Source: Brumimicrobium aurantiacum
Lineage (GTDB): Bacteria > Bacteroidota > Bacteroidia > Flavobacteriales_D > Crocinitomicaceae
Reading direction: 5' to 3'
Assembly: GCF_003402975.1 (NCBI RefSeq)
Contig: NZ_QURB01000007.1
Coordinates: 151,725 to 215,724, forward strand
DNA length: 64,000 bases
The notes below the pieces were generated by a model. It did no database searches, was not told the DNA's origin, and saw only the letters and a list, made by a program, of their open reading frames with translations. The translations under genes and the position numbers were made by a program. This document shows positions 8,477-16,745 of this stretch, piece after piece (the stretch's first letter is position 1; each line of letters opens with the position of its first letter).

Positions 8477-8489
8477 TTTTTACCGCTGT

Positions 8490-9308
8490 ATGATTGTTAT
8501 TGAAAGTGGTGGAACAAAATCCACTTGGGTTTTTAATCTACCTAATGATTTGAGGGGTAAAGATTCCTTTCGTACAATTGGATTACATCCGCAAGAACTT
8601 AATTCGACCAAAGCTGAAACAATCAAAGCTTTAGTTCAAGAACATCAGCTTCAAAATCAGGAAGTTCATTTTTTTGGTGCAGGCTGTGAAAGTGAAGAGG
8701 CTAAAGTTAAAATCAAGAAATTCCTAGAAGCTTTTGGTTTGGATGTACAACAAGTTCAAACTGATCTTCATGCTGCTTGTGTTGCTCATTTAGGACAAAA
8801 AAGAGGTATGGTAGGTATTATAGGTACTGGTGCTGTTGCGGCGCTTTTTAATGGAGAAAAAGTTATTCAGCAAAGCTCTGGTTTAGGATATATGCTAGGA
8901 GATGAAGGTAGTGGTTTTGATATAGGAAAACGTCTGATAGTTCAACATTTAAATCATCAATTACCCTCAGAAATTACAAAAGAAATCGATACCTATTTTG
9001 AATATAGATCGATTGTTCATCGTGTTCAAGAGTCTGATGGGAGAATGAAAATTGCAGGCCTCACAAAAATTGTCCGTAAATATTCTGATGATCCAGTTAT
9101 TTTTAAAATTTTAAAAGAAGCTTTTTCTGACTTCTGTAAAACTGCTTTATTGCCTATTCAAGAGAATCATCCAATACATTTTATCGGTAGTGTAGCATAT
9201 TATTTTCAAGAAGAATTGAAATCTACCTTGTCTTCAATGGGTTACGAAATGGGAGGTGTGGAAAAGGAAGCTGTTGAAGGTGTATTTGAATTTTTGAATA
9301 AAAGATGA
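8490..9308 (+). CDS. BadF/BadG/BcrA/BcrD-type ATPase, N-acetylglucosamine-kinase-like
   Basis: A 272-residue ASKHA-fold kinase. The phosphate-1 loop IESGGTKSTW starts at residue 3, phosphate-2 is GIIGTGAVA, and the GDEGSG motif (about 135-140) is characteristic of the NAGK/BadF group. ATG 8490 is chosen because it places IESGGT at the N-terminus; a longer frame from 8394 would overlap the barrel gene. Likely phosphorylates an amino sugar, for example from murein or glycan recycling; the substrate is inferred. Confidence 0.85.
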   Translation: MIVIESGGTKSTWVFNLPNDLRGKDSFRTIGLHPQELNSTKAETIKALVQEHQLQNQEVHFFGAGCESEEAKVKIKKFLEAFGLDVQQVQTDLHAACVAHLGQKRGMVGIIGTGAVAALFNGEKVIQQSSGLGYMLGDEGSGFDIGKRLIVQHLNHQLPSEITKEIDTYFEYRSIVHRVQESDGRMKIAGLTKIVRKYSDDPVIFKILKEAFSDFCKTALLPIQENHPIHFIGSVAYYFQEELKSTLSSMGYEMGGVEKEAVEGVFEFLNKR

Positions 9309-9419
9309 ACATTTCTAAAATCAATTAATGCTACCATAAAATAAATAGAATAAGCAGGTAAAATATTTTTTTTAATTAAAAAAATTAAGATATTGCGGCT
9401 TCCAATTTTTAATTAGCAA

Positions 9420-9821
9420 ATGAAGGAATTTGAATTAGAAGCATCGGCAAAAACACCTAAAATCAATTTTAATGCCCAAACAGGGAAGATGTTGATAGAA
9501 GGAAGAGCAATTTCTGAACCTGAAGATGGTTTTTGGGAACCTGTACTCAAGTGGTTCTATGCCTATGCGACCACCCCTTATTCAATGACTCAAATTACCT
9601 TTAACCTCGACTATTTTAATATTTCCTCTTCAAAACAAATTTTATTTCTTCTCTATAAGTTAAATGAAATTCATGAATCTGGATTAGAAACTGAAGTAAT
9701 TTGGAAGTTTTCTAATGATGATTTTGAAATGAAAGAAGCTGGACTCGATTTTTCATGTGTCGTGAATGTGCCTTTCCAATTTGAAATGATTGTAACTGAA
9801 AAACTGGAACAATATGCTTAA
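9420..9821 (+). CDS. SiaC-family (DUF1987) regulatory phosphoprotein
   Basis: A 133-residue DUF1987 domain protein. TPKINFNAQTGKMLIEGRA, the ITFNLDYFNISSSK strand-helix (about 60-73) and the KEAGLDFS segment match the SiaC family. In Pseudomonas, SiaC is a partner-switch protein that activates the diguanylate cyclase SiaD and is controlled by phosphorylation within the corresponding N-T-S-S loop. Here the loop reads N-I-S-S-S, so the usual Thr may be replaced. No SiaA, B or D gene is nearby. A long AT palindrome (9367-9384) lies upstream. Confidence 0.85.
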   Translation: MKEFELEASAKTPKINFNAQTGKMLIEGRAISEPEDGFWEPVLKWFYAYATTPYSMTQITFNLDYFNISSSKQILFLLYKLNEIHESGLETEVIWKFSNDDFEMKEAGLDFSCVVNVPFQFEMIVTEKLEQYA

Positions 9822-9822
9822 A

Positions 9823-10668
9823 CTATTCTTTCCAATCATTGGGAACAATAAATCTCGATATTCCATCATCAAATAAAAATAGCTTAGGTTCCGATAATGG
9901 TTCTTTCAATTGAAGCGAATCAGAAGGATCACGTATTTCAGTAACTGTTGAAGATAACCAAAAAGGTTTTTGTAAAAGCTGAATAGGTGTTGTATTTATA
10001 TTATGTAAATCTGATTGTCGAATATATGTATTGGGCGATCTTGCGATTTCTCCACCACCCAAACTTACATCTTCGATAAAAAATATTCCTTTCAAAAAAA
10101 GGTAAGAATCATCAATCTCTACATTGATTTTTTCGAAGACTTCCTTTCTCCGTCCTAGAGGAAGTTGCTGATGGATAATTTTGTTTAGTTTTAAGTCTAA
10201 ATTGTCACGTAATCGCGGTCCGACCCAGTACTTAGCCGAGTTAATTTGTGTAGAATGCCGTAAAAGATAATATTTGACTGCACACTCTAAATGAATCACC
10301 TTACCTTTGTATCGAATGATAAAATCTAATTCTCCAACTGTTCTTTTATTTTCTATAATTTGATAATTCTGAAGGAGTAATTCTATTGGTTCAAAAGTCT
10401 GAAAAAAGTAGGAGAGGAGTGATTCAGCATAAAACCCCAATCGCTTATTTTTCTTTCGATTTGTAAAAAGAATTAAATCATTGGGTCGATCATCCAAATG
10501 ATTAAAATAGTCGGCACATTGTTGTTTCCATTCTTTTAAAATAGATTTCGGAAACTGATCAAAGGGCTTTAAATCATATTCGTCTTTTAAGGGGGAATCA
10601 GAAAATACCAACCAGTATAAGTCTCTAACTGTGTTGTTCTTTATTGCTCTAAAAACCGAATCATTCAT
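9823..10668 (-). CDS. DUF1853 family protein, possible PD-(D/E)XK nuclease fold
   Basis: A 281-residue soluble protein matching DUF1853. The central segment RTVGELDFIIRY followed by VIHLECAVKYYL (about 110-135) has the D...ExK-type arrangement of PD-(D/E)XK nucleases, with Glu, Ala-Val-Lys in the second strand. The function of the family is not established. It is convergent with the SiaC-like gene, whose stop lies one base away. Confidence 0.82.
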   Translation of the reverse strand: MNDSVFRAIKNNTVRDLYWLVFSDSPLKDEYDLKPFDQFPKSILKEWKQQCADYFNHLDDRPNDLILFTNRKKNKRLGFYAESLLSYFFQTFEPIELLLQNYQIIENKRTVGELDFIIRYKGKVIHLECAVKYYLLRHSTQINSAKYWVGPRLRDNLDLKLNKIIHQQLPLGRRKEVFEKINVEIDDSYLFLKGIFFIEDVSLGGGEIARSPNTYIRQSDLHNINTTPIQLLQKPFWLSSTVTEIRDPSDSLQLKEPLSEPKLFLFDDGISRFIVPNDWKE

Positions 10669-10752
10669 ATTTTTAAAGATAGTATATTTTGGAATTAATA
10701 AACGTGTGTATGCAATAACATTTCTGGAAACACATTTAAAAAATTCAAATCC

Positions 10753-10783
10753 TTTGCCAATCCTATTTGAATTGATATTTTTG
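10753..10783 (+). promoter_or_regulatory. Bacteroidota-type promoter for the 10816 operon
   Basis: TTTG at 10753-10756, exactly 19 bases, then TATTTTTG at 10776-10783. This matches the Bacteroidota primary sigma consensus (-33 TTTG, -7 TAnnTTTG). The expected transcript start is near 10790, giving a leader of about 26 nt before the ATG at 10816. Confidence 0.75.
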
Positions 10784-10815
10784 TGCTGAAATTATTCAAA
10801 AATAAATAGAATAAT

Positions 10816-11076
10816 ATGAGAGTAGTAGATACAATACCGCATGAACGTTTCAAGATTCAGATTTTCTCTTATAATGGGAAATATACGGTGAAAATTGAGT
10901 TAGGTCAATTTGAACAAAGTTATAAAATTGGAGAACTTGACGTCATGGGATTAGCAGATGTTAAGGCGATGATTACAAATGAGTTTTTGTCTAAATGTTT
11001 GAAGAGATTCATTGATATGCGTGCCGACTGGGAAGAGTCATTTAAAAATAAAAATACTAACATAACAAATTCATAA
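10816..11076 (+). CDS. Small conserved protein of unknown function
   Basis: An 86-residue soluble protein without signal peptide, of no recognised family. Beta-rich first half (KIQIFSYNGKYTVKIELGQFEQSYKIG), then a helix with the end of the chain basic and Asn-rich. It is the first gene after a full Bacteroidota promoter and sits three bases before the OmpH-like gene, so it is very likely expressed with it. Confidence 0.65.
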   Translation: MRVVDTIPHERFKIQIFSYNGKYTVKIELGQFEQSYKIGELDVMGLADVKAMITNEFLSKCLKRFIDMRADWEESFKNKNTNITNS

Positions 11077-11079
11077 GCG

Positions 11080-11742
11080 ATGAAAAAATATATTTCTAAA
11101 ACAATTTTAGGATTAAGTGCAACATTATTAATGGCATCATGTGCAGAGACATCTTCAAATGATACCAACTCTGAAAACACCTCAAAACCAGTTGAGCAAA
11201 CCGAAAGTAAAAAAGAGAATAATGGTTTAGCTATGGCGTTTTACTACCAAGATTCTATCGCTACACAATTTGGTTTCTATAAAGAAATTGATTCGATCTT
11301 AAAGGTGAAAGAAATGAATTTTCAACGTGAATTAGAAGCGAAATACCGTGCATATCAAGCGTATGAAGCAGACATCCAGAAGAAAATGGAGAATAACGAA
11401 ATCACAGGTTATCAAATTGATGGAATTCAACAAACTGCAATGGAAAAACAGCAGTCTATCCAACAATTCGAGCAGCAACGTGGTGCAGCACTCCAAAGGG
11501 AGTCAATGGATTATCAAACAAATTTGATGAATAAAATTGCTCAGGCTGGAAAAGAATTCGCGAATAAAAACGATATCGATTTATTATTCTTTTATCAAAA
11601 AGGAGGTCAAATCACTTTTATCAATGATGCTTATGATGTGACTGATGATTTCATCAAGTATCTTAATAAAAGAGAAGAAGAATTGATGTCAGGATTTGAA
11701 GAAGAGGTTGAAGCAATGCAAAACGAAGAGTCTGACCAATAA
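11080..11742 (+). CDS. OmpH/Skp-like periplasmic lipoprotein
   Basis: A 220-residue protein with a lipoprotein signal (lipobox LMASC, Cys about residue 21), an acidic, Asn/Ser-rich linker and a long helical region (about 60-160) rich in Gln, Glu and Lys. This is the coiled-coil arm pattern of Skp/OmpH chaperones, followed by a closing strand (QITFINDAYDVTDDFIKYLN). Skp homologues escort outer-membrane proteins. Lipidation is a Bacteroidota variation. Co-transcribed with 10816 and probably 11772. Confidence 0.8.
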   Translation: MKKYISKTILGLSATLLMASCAETSSNDTNSENTSKPVEQTESKKENNGLAMAFYYQDSIATQFGFYKEIDSILKVKEMNFQRELEAKYRAYQAYEADIQKKMENNEITGYQIDGIQQTAMEKQQSIQQFEQQRGAALQRESMDYQTNLMNKIAQAGKEFANKNDIDLLFFYQKGGQITFINDAYDVTDDFIKYLNKREEELMSGFEEEVEAMQNEESDQ

Positions 11743-11771
11743 TAGACCTTATTTTAAAATAAATTGAAGTT

Positions 11772-12329
11772 ATGTTTATATCACAAGAAAAATTACAAAG
11801 TAATATTGCGGAGTATGTAATATACATGTATCAAGTAGAGGACATGATACGTGCTTATAACTTTAATATTGAAAAAATAAGAGCCAATGTCATTCGACCA
11901 CAAGTAAAAAGTGAATCACTTGAGCTTGAAGCTGTGAAATGGTATGAGGATATCATTCAAGAAATGAAGTCTCGTGGATTAGAAACGAAAGGACATTTAC
12001 ACCGATTAGGAGAGGTGATCACGGAGATGATTTACTTGCACAATACATTAAAAGATGTTGTAAAAGACCAAAAATATTTGGACTTGTTGACTGCAGCAGA
12101 AGAAAATGTAGAAGCTTTTCAAAAGAAAAGTGACTTAGGTGCACTTAATATCGTTGAGGTTTGTTTTCAAGCATTATACATGAAGTTACTATTGAAGCTT
12201 CAAGGTAAGGAGGTTAGTGCAGAAAGCGAAGCGGCATTTGATACAATGAGAATCGTTTTGGCCTATTTAACCAAAGCTTATCATCAAATGAAAGCAGGTG
12301 ATATGAGTATGTTTGAGCCAGCTAAATAG
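11772..12329 (+). CDS. DUF4924 family protein
   Basis: A 185-residue all-helical cytoplasmic protein. Its N-terminus (ISQEKLQSNIAEYVIYMYQVEDMIRAY begins the family motif) and the YLTKAYHQMKAG C-terminal helix match DUF4924, a Bacteroidota-specific family of unknown function. It follows the OmpH-like gene by 29 bases and is followed by an intrinsic terminator, so it probably ends that operon. Confidence 0.8.
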   Translation: MFISQEKLQSNIAEYVIYMYQVEDMIRAYNFNIEKIRANVIRPQVKSESLELEAVKWYEDIIQEMKSRGLETKGHLHRLGEVITEMIYLHNTLKDVVKDQKYLDLLTAAEENVEAFQKKSDLGALNIVEVCFQALYMKLLLKLQGKEVSAESEAAFDTMRIVLAYLTKAYHQMKAGDMSMFEPAK

Positions 12330-12353
12330 CAAATAAAATTTTTTAAAATTGAG

Positions 12354-12380
12354 AAAGACTGCCTTTAGGTGGTCTTTTTT
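12354..12380 (+). terminator. Intrinsic terminator after DUF4924
   Basis: A 10-bp stem (AAAGACTGCC / GGTGGTCTTT, two G-U pairs) with a TTTA loop runs into six T residues. It overlaps the last codon of the convergent acyltransferase gene. Confidence 0.8.
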
Positions 12381-13302
12381 ATTTGGACCTAAATCGGTCG
12401 TTGAATTTCTTGATTTGCTCTTCTTTTAAAGCGGATAAATCTTTAGGAACTTTTCTCTTCCATCTTTTGTGTGACCAAATCCAATACTCTGGTGCTTCTT
12501 TTATTGTTTCTTCTAATAATTTAGCAAATTCCTCCGTTATTTCACCATATGCTAATGCGCGTGGCGTTGAAGTAATTTCCTTTAAGCGCATTGTATAATG
12601 TCCACGCTTTTGTTTGTGTATGCTAAAGTAAACAACCGCTTGATCATATTGATTGGCTAACATTTCTGGTCCAAATAGAATACCTGAAGGCTGATTTAAA
12701 AATTCCATCCAATAACATTTCTTTGCATCGCCAGGAGATTGATCAGCCAAAACGAGAGTTGAGATTGTTTCTTTATTATTACTGAAAAATTCATGCACAA
12801 TCTTTGAATGAATGACTTTCATTCCAAATCTAGATCGTCTTCCATTGAGTTTTTTATCCCAAAATCCATTACTGAGCGGCATACCTATTCCAACAGCTTT
12901 GTGCTTGAATAATAGGTTTTGGCCAGTAATTAACCATTCCCAATTGTTGTAGTGTCCAGAAACTAAAAGCACATTCTTGTTTTTACGGTAAAGTTCATCC
13001 ATAACTTCAGGGTTCTCCACCTTAAAACGTTTCAGCAACTGTGTTTTAGAAATGCTGAGATTTTTTGTTGCTTCAGCCAATAAATCTGTAAAGTGATGAT
13101 AAAACTTACGTTCAATTTTACGATGTTCTTGAGTTGATAACTCAGGAAAAGAACGTTCTATATTTCCGCGGACTACTTTTCTTCGGTAAGGAACAACAGT
13201 AATCAATAAAAGAAAAAAGAAATCCGTAAAAAGGTACAACACACGAAGTGGAAGTAATGAAAGCGGATAAACCAATACATAATATGCGAAAGCACTAAAC
13301 AT
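12379..13302 (-). CDS. LpxL/HtrB-like lysophospholipid acyltransferase
   Basis: A roughly 307-residue membrane-anchored acyltransferase of the LpxL/M group. A hydrophobic N-terminal helix is followed by the PYRRKVVRGNIERSFPE family segment and the HX4E catalytic motif in SGHYNNWEW; the C-terminal PEYWIWSHKRWK motif is also typical. It likely adds a secondary acyl chain to lipid A or a related aminolipid. ATG 13302 is chosen because homologues start at the membrane helix; an in-frame ATG at 13347 would add 15 residues. Confidence 0.85.
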   Translation of the reverse strand: MFSAFAYYVLVYPLSLLPLRVLYLFTDFFFLLLITVVPYRRKVVRGNIERSFPELSTQEHRKIERKFYHHFTDLLAEATKNLSISKTQLLKRFKVENPEVMDELYRKNKNVLLVSGHYNNWEWLITGQNLLFKHKAVGIGMPLSNGFWDKKLNGRRSRFGMKVIHSKIVHEFFSNNKETISTLVLADQSPGDAKKCYWMEFLNQPSGILFGPEMLANQYDQAVVYFSIHKQKRGHYTMRLKEITSTPRALAYGEITEEFAKLLEETIKEAPEYWIWSHKRWKRKVPKDLSALKEEQIKKFNDRFRSK

Positions 13303-13408
13303 TTTGACTTTTTTGTAAAAGTATAAATTAAGATTAACTCTTGCCACACCTAGCAGGTAATTGTAAAAGAATTTTAAATTTGTGATATCAAATTAATACA
13401 GTTAAAAA

Positions 13409-14473
13409 ATGGAAAAAATCATCAGTGGTATTCAACAAATTGGAATTGGAGTTCCAAATGTTCAGGAAATCTGGAAATGGTACCGTAAGTTCTTTGGAGT
13501 AGATGTTAGAATTTTTGAAGAAGCAGCAGAAGCACCTTTAATGACAAGGTATACTGGTGATAAAGTACATTCTAGAACAGCAACACTTGCACTTTCCATG
13601 GAAGGTGGAGGTGGATTTGAAATCTGGCAATTTACAAGTCGTGATACAGAAAAGCCTAAGTTTGATATACAGTTAGGTGATTTTGGATTATATATCTGTC
13701 GTATTAAATCAAGAGACGTTCAAGCTTCTTTCAACTATATGAAGTCAAACGGAGCCAAAGTTCTTGGTGAATTGAAGCAAACTCCACATGGCGAGCCACA
13801 TTTTTTTGTGGAAGATCCTAATGGAAATATCTTTAATGTTGTCAAAGAAGAAACCGTTTTTCAAAAGACAAAGTTTGAAGGAAAAACTGGTGGAGCAGCC
13901 GGAGTTATGATTGGAGTGAGCGATATAGATAAGGCAATGAAACTTTATGCTGATATTTTAGGATACTCTAAAGTTGAATATGACGAAACTGAAGTATTTG
14001 ATTGTTTTTCTGATTTACCAATGGGAGATAAAAAATTACGTCGTGTATTGTTAGCTCATCCTGAAACGAGACAAGGTCCTTTTGCTCCTTTGTTAGGTCC
14101 TACAAAAATTGAATTAGTTCAAGCTATTGAAAGAACAGACTGTAAAAGAATATTCCAAGATCGTTTTTGGGGAGATTGGGGCTTCATTCATTTATGTTTT
14201 GACGTAAGAAATATGGATCAATTACAGAAAGAATGTGAAGCAGCTGGTTTTCCTTTTACCGTTGATAGTGGAGCAACATTTGACATGGGAGAAGCAGGAG
14301 GAAGATTTTCATACATTGAAGATCCAGATGGAGCATGGATAGAATTTGTAGAAACACATAAAGTTCCAGTAATGAAAAAAATTGGCTGGTATATCAATTT
14401 GAAAAATAGAGCCCCGAAGAAATCTTTGCCGAAATGGATGCTTAAAGCGATGGGAATGAATCGTGTTAAGTAA
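13409..14473 (+). CDS. Two-domain VOC family protein
   Basis: A 354-residue protein with two tandem VOC modules. The first (about 6-145) runs from QQIGIGVPNVQEIWKWY to EPHFFVEDPNGNIFNVV and the second (about 165-310) from GVMIGVSDIDKAMKLYAD to SYIEDPDGAWIEFVE. This is the extradiol-dioxygenase or 4-HPPD-like duplicated layout, but the residues needed for a specific activity cannot be called. A C-terminal basic helix follows. A TAAATTTG -7-like box is at 13375-13382. Substrate unknown. Confidence 0.8.
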   Translation: MEKIISGIQQIGIGVPNVQEIWKWYRKFFGVDVRIFEEAAEAPLMTRYTGDKVHSRTATLALSMEGGGGFEIWQFTSRDTEKPKFDIQLGDFGLYICRIKSRDVQASFNYMKSNGAKVLGELKQTPHGEPHFFVEDPNGNIFNVVKEETVFQKTKFEGKTGGAAGVMIGVSDIDKAMKLYADILGYSKVEYDETEVFDCFSDLPMGDKKLRRVLLAHPETRQGPFAPLLGPTKIELVQAIERTDCKRIFQDRFWGDWGFIHLCFDVRNMDQLQKECEAAGFPFTVDSGATFDMGEAGGRFSYIEDPDGAWIEFVETHKVPVMKKIGWYINLKNRAPKKSLPKWMLKAMGMNRVK

Positions 14474-14563
14474 ATTGTAAATCCTGAATTGTATTGATTA
14501 ATGATTAATCAGTACCTGAAGGGAATATATTTTTATTAATTTTATAAAATCAAAATTTAAAGT

Positions 14564-15643
14564 ATGTTAAAAAAATATTTCTTCTTTGGTGTGATTGCTG
14601 CTCTTGCTGTTTCATGTAATACAAAATTCAGTGTGAATGGGGAATACGAGGAAACTCCTGTGGTTCATTTTCTTTTAGATCAAGGTAAAGATTACCAATT
14701 TATGAAACTGAATAAGACATTCTTAGAAGAAGGGAATGCAAATGAATTTGCCAAGGATGCAGAATACTCTTATTTTGATAACGTTGAGGCTACAGTGACA
14801 GAGTATGTTGATAATATAGAGACAAGAGAGTGGACGCTTCAAGATACTGTGATTCAAAATAAAAAGGATGGTGTCTTTTATGGTCCAGAACAAAAGTTGT
14901 ATTTTTTCAAGGTTGACGCATCTAATTCTGCTGAAAAGTTAAATGAAGATGCCGTTTATCAATTGAATGTAAATATAGATAATGGTGTGCATACTGTTAC
15001 TGGTGAAACATCATTGGTGAAAGGAGTTTCTATTAGCTACCCACAAACAAATCAATCTTTGAATTTTGCTGAGAACGATGTTGCAAACAATGGTTACCGT
15101 AGTACACCAATTACATTTTCAAAATCTAATTCAGCGCCGATTTATAAATTACAAATGCGTTTTGATTATAGAGAGTACACTTCTTCTTCCAACGAAGTAA
15201 AATCTATTTTATGGAATATCGGTGAATCAGATAATGCCTCTGCAACATCTACAAGTGCTACAATATCAGCTTCTGGTCAACAGTTTTATGAATTTGTTTC
15301 GGCCAATATTACTTCAAATGAAGATGTAGTAAAAAGAGAAGTTGATGGTTTTGAGCTTATATTAACAGCAGGGTCAGACGATTTATATACTTATATGTTA
15401 ACCAACGAACCAACATCTTCTTTAGCACAGAATCAGCCAACATATTCTAATGTTGATGGTGCGCTAGGAATTTTTTCATCGAGGTTAACTTTTACACAAT
15501 ATAAGGCGTCTTATACACCGCCTTTCACAAGAGCTTTAAATCAAAATTCAACTAGAGAATTATGTAATGGACAATTCACAAATACATTAAAGTTTTGTAG
15601 TCCAATACCTGGTGATAATACTACATCATTTGCATGTAACTAG
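14564..15643 (+). CDS. Surface or periplasmic lipoprotein of unknown function
   Basis: A 359-residue protein with a clear lipobox (ALAVSC, Cys about residue 18) and beta-rich sequence. The first 150 residues have the feel of the immunoglobulin-like lipoproteins common in Bacteroidota (for example DUF4249), but no family motif is certain. A C-terminal pair of cysteines (LCNG, FCSP) and a terminal CN suggest disulfides. Monocistronic, with a terminator downstream. Confidence 0.7.
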   Translation: MLKKYFFFGVIAALAVSCNTKFSVNGEYEETPVVHFLLDQGKDYQFMKLNKTFLEEGNANEFAKDAEYSYFDNVEATVTEYVDNIETREWTLQDTVIQNKKDGVFYGPEQKLYFFKVDASNSAEKLNEDAVYQLNVNIDNGVHTVTGETSLVKGVSISYPQTNQSLNFAENDVANNGYRSTPITFSKSNSAPIYKLQMRFDYREYTSSSNEVKSILWNIGESDNASATSTSATISASGQQFYEFVSANITSNEDVVKREVDGFELILTAGSDDLYTYMLTNEPTSSLAQNQPTYSNVDGALGIFSSRLTFTQYKASYTPPFTRALNQNSTRELCNGQFTNTLKFCSPIPGDNTTSFACN

Positions 15644-15669
15644 GTTTTAGTTCATAGTTAATCATATTG

Positions 15670-15706
15670 AAATGATGCTGCTCCTGAGAGTAGCATCATT
15701 TTTTTT
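15670..15706 (+). terminator. Intrinsic terminator after lipoprotein gene
   Basis: A stem of about 12 bp (AAATGATGCTGCT / AGTAGCATCATTT, one G-U pair) with a CCTG-type loop and eight T residues. It cleanly separates the lipoprotein gene from the sigma-factor gene. Confidence 0.85.
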
Positions 15707-15851
15707 GGACTTAAGTTTATAATATTTCTCAGAATTTTACGTTAATAAATGTGAAGTGAAGTTTGAAAAGTTTATTTTTCTGAATTTCATAGCAACTTAA
15801 ATATTGTCTGCAAGCAATGTTTAATTCCCCAAAAACCCAAATATTAAAACT

Positions 15852-16433
15852 ATGAGAACTGTAAACCCCATTTACCATCACTCAGACCAGATGCTCCTAC
15901 AAGAGCGAAACTGGATTGAGATGGCCAAGAAAGACCCCAAGGAATTTGCCCCGTTGTACAAAAAATACCATGAGCAAATTTTTCGTTATATTTATCAACG
16001 TATGGATGATAAGCAAGCGGCTAGTGATGTCACATCACAAGTCTTTCTAAAGGCAATTAAAAACCTTAAAAGATTTGAATTTCGTGGACTGCCATTGTCT
16101 TCTTGGTTATACCGAATTGCGAAGAGTGAATTAAATCAGTCATTTCGAGATAACAAAGCGAAACGAACCATTAATATTGACAATACTCAAGTCGCTACAT
16201 TTATGGAGGTTTTTGAAGAAGAAACCAATAACATCAATAAAAAACGTTTGTTTAATGCCTTGAAAGAGCTAAACTCAACAGATTTACAATTGATTGAATT
16301 GCGTTATTTTGAAGGAAGACCATATAGAGAGATTGGTGAAATTATCTCTGCTAAAGAAAATAATGCGAAAGTTAAAACCTTTAGGGCATTGGAGAAATTG
16401 AAAAAATCATTTAATAAAAATAACTGCTTATGA
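15852..16433 (+). CDS. RNA polymerase sigma-70 family (ECF-type) sigma factor
   Basis: A 193-residue sigma factor. Region 2 covers about residues 30-105 (FAPLYKKYHEQIFRYIYQRM through SSWLYRIAKSELNQSFRD). Region 4 covers about 135-190 (KELNSTDLQLIELRYFEGR, then the DNA-binding REIGEIIS helix). The N-terminal 25 residues are not typical. It overlaps the following membrane-protein gene by four bases (ATGA), a hallmark of a sigma factor and its regulatory partner. Confidence 0.87.
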   Translation: MRTVNPIYHHSDQMLLQERNWIEMAKKDPKEFAPLYKKYHEQIFRYIYQRMDDKQAASDVTSQVFLKAIKNLKRFEFRGLPLSSWLYRIAKSELNQSFRDNKAKRTINIDNTQVATFMEVFEEETNNINKKRLFNALKELNSTDLQLIELRYFEGRPYREIGEIISAKENNAKVKTFRALEKLKKSFNKNNCL

Positions 16434-16615
16434 AACGAAAACTAGTCTATAATCGGTGGAAATTATCTTCCGATGATATTAAAAAACATCAAAACTTTGA
16501 CGCAATTCTTAACGGTTTGAAAAAGGATCCGTATAAAAATTGGAAAAAAATAACTTTTTGGGGCACAGTGGGAACTACCGCTGTAGCCCTATTTTTTTTA
16601 ATCTCTCATTTTTAA
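16430..16615 (+). CDS. Small single-pass membrane protein coupled to sigma factor
   Basis: A 61-residue protein: a basic cytoplasmic part (about 1-38, KRKLVYNRWK ... KDPYKNWKK) followed by one membrane helix (about 40-59, ITFWGTVGTTAVALFFLIS). The four-base overlap with the sigma-factor gene argues for a working partnership, possibly a minimal anti-sigma anchor. It is much shorter than standard anti-sigma factors and has no zinc-binding HxxxC motif. The role is inferred from position only. Confidence 0.7.
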   Translation: MKRKLVYNRWKLSSDDIKKHQNFDAILNGLKKDPYKNWKKITFWGTVGTTAVALFFLISHF

Positions 16616-16745
16616 ACTTTAATCTATAGAAAATACACATACTTTAACGCTTTCTTTATTTTTTCAATGTCAATTTTGTCTATGAATTTATTACATTTGT
16701 CTTGTGTTGTTTATAGCACATGACTTTAATGAAATTTATAAATAA

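Noticed and set aside
8394..8489. Upstream extension of the BadF-type kinase
   Set aside because: The added residues overlap the barrel gene and precede the phosphate-binding IESGGTKS start.
9367..9384. TTTTTTTAATTAAAAAAA palindrome as a regulator site
   Set aside because: Pure A/T palindromes are expected by chance in this low-GC DNA and no promoter element overlaps it.
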